Shown piece by piece: positions 58,425-64,000 of a stretch of DNA of 64,000 nt. The number at the start of each line of letters is the position of its first letter. Position 1 is the first letter of the stretch. A program made the position numbers and the translations under genes. Under the pieces are notes generated by a model. That model saw only the letters and a list, made by a program, of their open reading frames with translations. It ran no database searches and was not told the origin of the DNA. The stretch covers positions 1,054,001 to 1,118,000 of the forward strand of contig RHLH01000001.1 of the NCBI GenBank assembly GCA_003712165.1, given 5' to 3'. The DNA is from Phycisphaera sp. (GTDB lineage Bacteria; Planctomycetota; Phycisphaerae; Phycisphaerales; UBA1924).

Positions 58425-59074
58425 AGCGGGGTGAGCTTCCATTCGTCGGCCATGACACCCCATCCCATGCGCGTGGTGCATCCGACGCCCTCGATCCAGT
58501 AGTCGTCCTTCATCTCGACTTCCTTGCGGATGCCGAGCTTCTCGATGACGCGGACCGATGCCTCGTTCTCCTTCGAGCAGAAGATCCGTACACGTCTAAG
58601 CCCGAGCCCGCCTTTGTCCTGCGGCGCGAGTGCCCAGTCGATCGTGCGCCGGCACGCCTCGGTCGCGTAGCCCTTGTTGCGGTGCTTGATGTGCATCCAG
58701 TAGCCGGTCTCGCAGCTCGCGGTGTCTCGCCTGACATCATGCACGCCGGTCGAGCCTATGAACTCGCCAGTGTCTTTGAGGAAGATGCCCAGTCCCACGT
58801 TTTCCCACTTGTCTGGCGTGCGGGTGTTCATGATCTGGGCTGTGATGTACTGAGCCGTCTCCGCGATTTCCCGGTGGGACTTCTCGGCCCAGACCATCCA
58901 CGGACGCAGCTCAGGCCTGCACTCGTTGATCGCGTCGTACACGGTCTCGATGTCCGAGAGCTCGTAGTTGCGGATGACAAGCCTCTCCGATTCGAACCGG
59001 ATCGAACTCAGATCGGGCGGTCTCCACCCGAGGCCCTCGGCTGGCCACCTCACTTCGCTGTCGCATCGTGCCAT
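58421..59074 (-). CDS. GNAT acetyltransferase, RimJ/RimL type
   Basis: A 217-residue protein whose core matches the RimJ/RimL (Acetyltransf_3) group: SERLVIRNYELSDIETVYDAIN, LGIFLKDTGEFIGSTGVHDV, ETGYWMHIKHRNKGYATEACRRTIDWAL with the acetyl-CoA loop RNKGYATEA, and VRIFCSKENEASVRVIEKLGIRKE. Members acetylate protein N-termini or small molecules such as aminoglycosides; the target is unknown. Confidence 0.9.
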   Translation of the reverse strand: MARCDSEVRWPAEGLGWRPPDLSSIRFESERLVIRNYELSDIETVYDAINECRPELRPWMVWAEKSHREIAETAQYITAQIMNTRTPDKWENVGLGIFLKDTGEFIGSTGVHDVRRDTASCETGYWMHIKHRNKGYATEACRRTIDWALAPQDKGGLGLRRVRIFCSKENEASVRVIEKLGIRKEVEMKDDYWIEGVGCTTRMGWGVMADEWKLTPL

Positions 59075-59120
59075 GCCGAGAGCCTACCGCGTGAGCGCCG
59101 GATGAGCCATACGATTCGCG

Positions 59121-60167
59121 ATGGGCAAGATCGATCGATACCACCGCCAGGCTCTCTTGCCCATGATCGGCAAGGAGGGCCAGTCGCGGATCGGCCGGGC
59201 AACGGCCGCGGTTGTGGGCGTGGGTGCGCTGGGCTGCACGTCTGCAGACCTGCTCACAAGAGCGGGTGTCGGCAGGCTCATCCTGGTCGATCGAGACATT
59301 GTCGAGCACACAAACCTGCAGAGGCAGACGCTCTATACAGAAACCGACGCTGCATCGGGTCGGCCAAAGGCACATGCTGCGCGTGATCGCCTGCGGGCGA
59401 TCAATTCAGAGATCGAGATCATTGCACACACCTCAGATCTCTCGAGTGAGAACGCCGAGGAACTGCTCGACGAGTCGGACGTCATCGTCGACGGCACGGA
59501 CAACTTCGAGACTCGCTATCTCCTCAACGATCTCGCTCAGCAGGAGGGGATCCCGCTGGTCATCGGTGGAGCCGTCGGGACGCGGGGCACGATCACACCC
59601 TTGATTCCTGGGCGTGGACCTTGCCTCAGGTGTCTTGAGCCCGAGTTGCCGGTGCAGCGCGAGACGTGCGACACGGCGGGTGTACTAGGCCCAATCGTTC
59701 AGATGATCGGCGCACGCCAGGCCGCGATCGCGCTGCGGGTTCTTGCTGAGGGAGAGGGCAATGTTCCGATCGTGCTCGAAGAGTTCGACGCGTGGTCCGG
59801 CCAGACCCGTTCGATTGATCTGAGCGAGAGCAGGAACGAGTCGTGCGTGTGCTGCGTCCAGAACGAGTACGATTTCCTCGATGGTGTCGGTGTCGGGCGC
59901 ACAACCAAGCTCTGCGGCAGGGGTGCTGTTCAGGTCACCCCGCCGAGAGTTGGCAGGGTAGATCTACTCGCGGTCGCGGCGAGCTTGTCGAAGCAGGGCG
60001 CAGTGACCTCGCTTGATGGCCTGGTTCGTGCTGTGTTAGATGGAGAACTGGCTGAGATCGGCGATCAGGTCGAGTTGACGATCTTCTCCGACGGGCGCGC
60101 CATCGTGAAAGGGACCGAAGAGGCCTCGCGAGCGAGAGCGATCTACTCGAAGTACATCGCCGGCTAG
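59121..60167 (+). CDS. ThiF/MoeB/HesA-family adenylyltransferase with C-terminal extension
   Basis: A 348-residue E1-like enzyme that adenylates the C-terminus of a ubiquitin-like sulfur carrier (ThiS or MoaD). It has the nucleotide-binding VVGVGALGCTSADLLTRAGVG, DRDIVEHTNLQRQTLY (catalytic Arg finger and Asp), DSDVIVDGTDNFETRYLLNDL, and zinc-binding CLRC and CVCC. The last 75 residues (RVDLLAVAASLSKQGAVTSLDGLVRAVLDGEL...) are not part of the family core and resemble no common fusion partner. No ThiS-like gene is nearby. Confidence 0.9.
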   Translation: MGKIDRYHRQALLPMIGKEGQSRIGRATAAVVGVGALGCTSADLLTRAGVGRLILVDRDIVEHTNLQRQTLYTETDAASGRPKAHAARDRLRAINSEIEIIAHTSDLSSENAEELLDESDVIVDGTDNFETRYLLNDLAQQEGIPLVIGGAVGTRGTITPLIPGRGPCLRCLEPELPVQRETCDTAGVLGPIVQMIGARQAAIALRVLAEGEGNVPIVLEEFDAWSGQTRSIDLSESRNESCVCCVQNEYDFLDGVGVGRTTKLCGRGAVQVTPPRVGRVDLLAVAASLSKQGAVTSLDGLVRAVLDGELAEIGDQVELTIFSDGRAIVKGTEEASRARAIYSKYIAG

Positions 60168-60812
60168 TTACTCGCCCCGTACGAACGGGTTGAAGTTCTT
60201 TTCTTGAACGATGGTTGTGGGAGGTCCGTGACCCGGGAGGATCTGGGTTTCGTCGGCGAGTGTGTAGAGCTTGGTTCTGATGGATTCGAACAGGTCTTCC
60301 TGGCTGCAGCCCGGGAAATCGGTTCGTCCGATCGACCCCGCGAAGAGCGCATCGCCAACAAACGCGACCGGGGACTCGTTGCAGACGAACGTCTTGCTCC
60401 CCGGCGAGTGGCCGGGAGTGTGCAGGACGCGCCAGGTGGTCTCGCCGAGCGTCAGGGTATCGCCCTCGTTCAGCAGGCGGGAGGCGGGCGGTGCTGTGAC
60501 CGAGAGCCCGAGGAAGGCGCTCAGGTTGAGGTTCGGATCATTCAGCCAGTCTTCTTCTTCGGCGCCGATCCAGATCGGTGTGCCGGGAAATCGGCTCAGG
60601 ACCTCGTTGATGCCCGCGATGTGATCAGAGTGCGCGTGCGTCAGGACGATCGCCTCTGGTGCAATATTCGTCTCTTCGATGAGTTTGATCAGTGGGGCGG
60701 GCTCATACCCCGCGTCGATCACCCAGAGGTGATCGCCTGACTGGGCAGTGTAGCAGTTGGTCTGGTAGTCGCCCAGGGCGACGCTGTTGATGGTGAGATC
60801 GGGAACGCTCAT
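60168..60812 (-). CDS. MBL-fold hydrolase, glyoxalase II-like
   Basis: A 214-residue protein from the ATG at 60812. Metal ligands: LTHAHSDHIAG (HxHxDH, His, His, Asp, His), LHTPGHSPGS (His) and FVGDALFAGSIGR (Asp), and a final GHGPPTTI. The pattern, including QTNCYTAQSGD at the start and LPGHGP at the end, is that of hydroxyacylglutathione hydrolase-like proteins. Substrate and role are not fixed. It is divergent from the cupin gene. Confidence 0.9.
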   Translation of the reverse strand: MSVPDLTINSVALGDYQTNCYTAQSGDHLWVIDAGYEPAPLIKLIEETNIAPEAIVLTHAHSDHIAGINEVLSRFPGTPIWIGAEEEDWLNDPNLNLSAFLGLSVTAPPASRLLNEGDTLTLGETTWRVLHTPGHSPGSKTFVCNESPVAFVGDALFAGSIGRTDFPGCSQEDLFESIRTKLYTLADETQILPGHGPPTTIVQEKNFNPFVRGE

Positions 60813-60850
60813 CTTGGGCGATGGTAGACTATCTGCGGAGGTCCATCGAC

Positions 60851-61216
60851 ATGATCCGGAACATCGACGAAGTACAGATGAACGATGTCCAGATGGAGGG
60901 CGTTGAGGGCGCACAGATGGCTGTCATGGTTGGCCGATCTGACGGCGCCCCGAACTTCGCCCTTCGGAGTTTCAGCGTCGCGCCGGGCGGTCATACCCCA
61001 AGGCACAGCCACGATTTCGAGCACGAGGTCTACGTCGTCTCTGGCGGGGGCACGGTGCTGCTGGGCGAGAAGCAGCACACCATCAAGGCGGGTGATGTGA
61101 TCTACGTCGAGGCGGAGCTCGAGCATCAATTCAAGTCAGGCGACGCCGAGCTTCGATTCCTTTGTATGGTGCCCGTCGAGCGGAACTGCGGCGAGCCAAC
61201 ACCGGGCAGCGAATGA
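60851..61216 (+). CDS. Single-domain cupin protein
   Basis: A 121-residue protein from the ATG at 60851 with GGAGG nine bases upstream; an ATG 30 bases upstream is weaker. The cupin motifs are HTPRHSHDFEHEVYVVSGGG (His, His, Glu) and AGDVIYVEAELEHQF (His), which together bind one metal. Such small cupins sense or act on small molecules; no closer assignment is possible. Confidence 0.88.
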   Translation: MIRNIDEVQMNDVQMEGVEGAQMAVMVGRSDGAPNFALRSFSVAPGGHTPRHSHDFEHEVYVVSGGGTVLLGEKQHTIKAGDVIYVEAELEHQFKSGDAELRFLCMVPVERNCGEPTPGSE

Positions 61217-61232
61217 TCGGAAAGGTGCGACG

Positions 61233-62195
61233 ATGAAAAGCAGTGGTGTATCGATCGTGCTGTTGGTGATAGCGGCTCTCGTCTCGCTGGCGATGATCGT
61301 GCTCGGGTTCGTGGGCACGGAGGCAGGCCCCGACAGAGGGCTCATCAACTTCGGCATGCTCGCGCTCGTCGTCGTCGCCTGTGCCGCGTCGATCGTGCTC
61401 GGGAAGTCAGAGCCAGCACAGGCTCAACAGCAAGACCCGGGCAACGCGGACGTCGTCGAGCACCTCAGGCTCGTCCAGCAGTCGATGGACCGGATGAGCC
61501 AGCACGCGGCTCTCTCCGACGACGCCCGCCGCGTGCTCAACCGGACACGCGAACGCGAACTGCTCAACAAGGCGATCGAAGAGGACATCCGTTCGCAGGA
61601 CTGGTCGGCGGCGCAGGTTCTCGTGACCGAGCTTGCTTCACGCTTCGGTTATGAGCAGGACGCCGAGCGATTCCGTATGCGGATCGAGCGGGCACGCGCC
61701 GAGGGGCTCGACAAAGAGATCAACGATGCGATCAAGGAACTCGATCATCTCATCGTGCAGCGCCACTGGGACGAGGCGCTCCAGAAAGCGGACAGCATCG
61801 CAGCGGGATTCCCGGTTTCGCCCCGCGTCAAAGGGCTGCGTGACCGCGTCATCAACGCACGCGAGCAGTACAAGCAGGAGATCGAGCGTCGCTTCCTCCT
61901 CGCTGCCCAAGCCGAGCGGGTCGATGAGGCGATGGAGATCCTGACCGAGCTCGATCACTATCTGAGTGAACAGGAAGCCGAGCCTTTCCGCGAGGTCGCT
62001 CGAGGTGTCATCGGTAAGGCCCGTCAGAATCTCGGCGCGGCGTTCAAGCTCGCGTGTCAGGACAGGCAGTGGAGCATGGCTGTCTCGCTCGGCCAGCAGA
62101 TCAACGAGCAGTTCCCGAATTCGCGGATGGCTCAGGAGGTCGAGGGGCTGATGCCCCAACTCCGCCAGCGAGCCCAGGAAGAGCCCGACCGCTGA
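61233..62195 (+). CDS. Membrane-anchored helical repeat protein
   Basis: A 320-residue protein with two N-terminal membrane segments (VSIVLLVIAALVSLAMIVLGFVG and INFGMLALVVVACAASIVLG). The rest is charged and helical, with TPR-like pairs (LLNKAIEEDIRSQDWSAAQVLVTELASRFGY and DEALQKADSIAAGFP). It is probably a cytoplasmic domain attached to the inner membrane, with coiled-coil character. The family is unknown. It follows the cupin gene by 16 bases and ends one base before the lspA stop on the opposite strand. Confidence 0.75.
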   Translation: MKSSGVSIVLLVIAALVSLAMIVLGFVGTEAGPDRGLINFGMLALVVVACAASIVLGKSEPAQAQQQDPGNADVVEHLRLVQQSMDRMSQHAALSDDARRVLNRTRERELLNKAIEEDIRSQDWSAAQVLVTELASRFGYEQDAERFRMRIERARAEGLDKEINDAIKELDHLIVQRHWDEALQKADSIAAGFPVSPRVKGLRDRVINAREQYKQEIERRFLLAAQAERVDEAMEILTELDHYLSEQEAEPFREVARGVIGKARQNLGAAFKLACQDRQWSMAVSLGQQINEQFPNSRMAQEVEGLMPQLRQRAQEEPDR

Positions 62196-62819
62196 TCAGG
62201 AACTCGCGGCTTCTTTCGCGGTGTTCTCGTCTTTCGGGTCGGCACGCCAGAGATGCCACATCAATCCGATGATCCCGATAATGAGCAGCGCGTCCGCGAC
62301 GTTCGAGACATAGGGCCAGACTTCCCAGCCGCCGATCCAGACATCGGGCAGCGGGTGGATGAAATCGCGCACGCATGCGTACACAAGTCTGTCGTACAGG
62401 TTCCCGAGCCCGCCAGAGAGCAGCAGTCCGAGCGAGACGTGCGCGAGCCAGTCCTTGCGGGTGGTCCACGCCGCGAACATCCAAAGCCCGAGACATATGG
62501 CAGCGACGGTAAACGTGACAAAGAGCCAGCGTTTGCCGGCGCCCATGCCGAACACCGCGCCTTGATTGAGCACGAGCGTGAAGTTCAGGACTTTGGGGAT
62601 GACCTCGACATTGGAAGGCGGCACGAGTCTGCGAGGGTCATCGGAAGCGAGGACCTGCTCACGCACGACCGAGACCGGCGCGTCACCGACATGCTTGAAC
62701 GCAAAGTCCTTGCTCCAGAGATCCCCAACCAGACCGAGCACGAGTACGATCAGCAGCGTGGCCCACGCCTTGGGGCTTTTGACGGCGGATTGTGCGTGGA
62801 TCTGATCGCTCACATTCAT
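62196..62819 (-). CDS. lspA: Lipoprotein signal peptidase (signal peptidase II)
   Basis: The aspartic peptidase that removes the signal peptide of prolipoproteins after lipidation. The 207-residue protein has the LspA motifs LVLNQGAVFGMG (NQGAxFGxx), LSGGLGNLYDRL (Asp143) and SNVADALLIIG (Asp176). It is longer than the usual 160 residues, with an inserted loop of about 35 residues (VREQVLASDDPRRLVPPSNVE) between the first helix and the NQG motif. It overlaps the upstream DksA-like gene by four bases (ATGA). Its substrates here include several lipoproteins. Confidence 0.95.
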   Translation of the reverse strand: MNVSDQIHAQSAVKSPKAWATLLIVLVLGLVGDLWSKDFAFKHVGDAPVSVVREQVLASDDPRRLVPPSNVEVIPKVLNFTLVLNQGAVFGMGAGKRWLFVTFTVAAICLGLWMFAAWTTRKDWLAHVSLGLLLSGGLGNLYDRLVYACVRDFIHPLPDVWIGGWEVWPYVSNVADALLIIGIIGLMWHLWRADPKDENTAKEAASS

Positions 62820-63760
62820 GAGCCGCGGCGTTCGAGTTCACGGGCGGCATCGATCGAGAGTCGCGTCCAGGGCAGTTCTTCCAGACGCTTGACAGCGATG
62901 GGCTTGCCGGTCATCTCGCACAGGCCGTAGACCTTCTTCTCGATGCGCTCGATGGCATCGTCGATCTCGCGGATGAGCTTGCGATCAACCTCGGCAAGAC
63001 CGATCGAGAGCGACTGGTCGTACGCATCGGATCCCTGCTCCGCGACGTCGGTCGCGGGGTCGCCGCCCTTGTCACCCAGCGAGAGCACGCCCTTTTCCAT
63101 GGTCGCGACATCGCCGACGAGATCGGCTCGCTTGGCGAGAAGGATCGTGCGGAACTTGTCGAGCTCGCGCTTGTTGAAGGGGGTCTTGGGCTTCTTCTTG
63201 CTCTTGCCGCCCTCGGCATCTTCGAGTGAGAGATTGTTCGCGGGTGTTGCGCCGGGGCCGGACGAGATCAGGGGCTTGCGCTTCCTGTTCAGCAGGCCGG
63301 CACCGGGTGGTGGGCCGAGCACCTTGGTCGGCTTGCTGCTGCCCGAGCGGCGCTTGGGCTTGTCATCAACGATCGTGATGCCCTTGCGGCCGGAGTTCTT
63401 CTTCGCGTCCGCAGCCTTGGCGTCCGCGATCTTTTTCTCTGCGGCTTTCTTGGCGGCTGCCATCTCGGCGGCTTCCTGGTCGGCCTTCGAGACAGCTTTC
63501 TTTTTCGTTGTTTTCTTGGTGGGTTTCTTGGTGACCGTCTTCTTCTTCGAAGCGGGTGCCTTCTTTGTTGTCTTTTTGGCGGCGGCCTTCTTCACGGCAG
63601 GCTTCTTAGTTACTGCCTTCTTTGTGGTCTTCTTTGAAGCGGCCTTCTTGGGCACCTTCTTGGCGGGTGCCTTCTTCTTGGCGGCAGACTTCTTTGCAGT
63701 CTTCGTCGCCGGGGCCTTCTTGGTGGAGGACTTCTTTGATGTTGTCTTTTTCTTAGCCAC
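62816..63760 (-). CDS. DksA/TraR-like protein with a Lys/Ala-rich tail
   Basis: A 314-residue protein from GTG at 63760 (AAGGA upstream). Residues 1-85 are repeated Lys-Lys-Ala/Pro units like histone H1 or bacterial Hc1 tails; an Ala/Lys coil follows. Residues about 205-310 form a DksA-type coiled coil and a zinc-finger-like end (YGLCEMTGKPIAVKRLEELPWTRLSIDAARELE). Of the four canonical zinc Cys, only the first remains; the others are Thr, Ser and Ala-like. It probably acts at RNA polymerase or on nucleic acid. Translation is coupled to lspA. Confidence 0.85.
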   Translation of the reverse strand: MAKKKTTSKKSSTKKAPATKTAKKSAAKKKAPAKKVPKKAASKKTTKKAVTKKPAVKKAAAKKTTKKAPASKKKTVTKKPTKKTTKKKAVSKADQEAAEMAAAKKAAEKKIADAKAADAKKNSGRKGITIVDDKPKRRSGSSKPTKVLGPPPGAGLLNRKRKPLISSGPGATPANNLSLEDAEGGKSKKKPKTPFNKRELDKFRTILLAKRADLVGDVATMEKGVLSLGDKGGDPATDVAEQGSDAYDQSLSIGLAEVDRKLIREIDDAIERIEKKVYGLCEMTGKPIAVKRLEELPWTRLSIDAARELERRGS

Positions 63761-63895
63761 CGCGGTCCTTTGCAAGTGGGCCGCGCCGGGAATCCGAACA
63801 TTTACCAAAACGGCTGAATCCCGAAGCGGTGGGCCAAGGGTAGGCCTGCGGCGCTATCGAGTCAAAGCTGGTAATCCCGGGCGGTTTCTACCGCG

Positions 63896-64000
63896 TTAGG
63901 CGTCAGTGGAGGCCGATTCCGAGGGCTCGGGCGTCGTCTCGTGGAAGGATCCGAGGTTCCGGAATCGCTCGTAGCGCCCTTCAACAAGTTCCTCGGCGCT
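63896..64000 (-). CDS. accA: Acetyl-CoA carboxylase carboxyltransferase alpha subunit, C-terminal end (cut by window edge)
   Basis: The frame runs off the right edge; only the last 34 residues are visible. SAEELVEGRYERFRNLGSF matches the AccA C-terminus (RYxxFRxxG), followed by a short acidic tail ending ESASTDA. AccA with AccD transfers the carboxyl group to acetyl-CoA in fatty acid synthesis. The 135 bases between it and the DksA-like gene contain no other gene. Confidence 0.75.
   Translation of the reverse strand, partial: SAEELVEGRYERFRNLGSFHETTPEPSESASTDA

Noticed and set aside
1..64000. CRISPR array, prophage, complete insertion sequence or rRNA operon
   Set aside because: No regular repeat-spacer pattern, transposase, integrase, phage structural gene or rRNA sequence was recognised on either strand.

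Overview
The window is about 64 kb of GC-rich bacterial chromosome. Several traits suggest a member of the Planctomycetota, most likely class Phycisphaerae. Three exported proteins end in a Pro-rich, hydrophobic, RRRR tail. One exported protein ends in a dockerin-like NGDG/TPTDFTAWI repeat. There is a prepilin-like protein, a membrane protein with a CxxCG...CPECG ribbon, and a highly basic DksA-like protein. The assignment rests on recognising these protein types, not on a database search.

Layout. 1-9.9 kb: end of a sensor kinase, tryptophan 2,3-dioxygenase, a sugar-phosphate-isomerase-like protein, epoxyqueuosine reductase (queG), an unknown polytopic membrane protein, and assorted housekeeping enzymes. 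Two exported proteins with the RRRR tail sit at 9.97-11.47 kb and a third at 5.2-6.1 kb. 11.9-24.6 kb: two minus-strand gene runs devoted to 2-oxo-acid and acyl-CoA breakdown. They hold E1alpha/E1beta/E2, an acyl-CoA dehydrogenase, three enoyl-CoA hydratases and HMG-CoA lyase. With the acyl-CoA carboxylase beta subunit at 35.5-37.2 kb they fit branched-chain amino acid (leucine) catabolism. 25.3-26.9 kb: an ECF sigma factor pair, then a Fur-family regulator operon with a clear promoter/operator. 27-31.2 kb: envelope or secreted proteins and an exo/endonuclease-fold protein.

31.2-33.9 kb is the clearest accessory region. It holds a RepA/RadA-like ATPase with a palindrome-rich upstream region. 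An AT-rich gene follows for a predicted modification-dependent endonuclease (SRA/PUA-like domain plus HNH), bracketed by two related 34-bp palindromic repeats. Next to these lies the 3' scrap of a dockerin-type gene whose intact paralogue follows directly. 38-41.4 kb: recA, tRNA-Leu(CAG), a divergent RNase HII-like protein and a response regulator with an N-terminal HTH.

41.9-49.6 kb is a type II secretion / type IV pilus-like locus: an exported HEAT-type protein with a decayed receiver domain, two pseudopilins, two small membrane proteins, a secretin and a TPR lipoprotein. 49.6-64 kb is mostly core: recJ, cobalamin adenosyltransferase, a SpoIIE-type phosphatase, MazG-like, a COG3014-like/LpoB lipoprotein pair, rpsL-rpsG, a metallophosphoesterase, a ThiF-like E1 enzyme, MBL, cupin, lspA, the DksA-like protein, and the C-terminus of accA at the right edge.

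The most unusual items are the repeat-flanked HNH gene with the gene scrap beside it, the Fur-family operon with overlapping inverted repeats, a putative Fur box feeding a long structured leader, the exported degenerate receiver domain, and a secreted pyroglutamyl-peptidase-like protein in which the nucleophile Cys appears to be Ser. No CRISPR array, rRNA operon, complete insertion sequence or prophage is visible.
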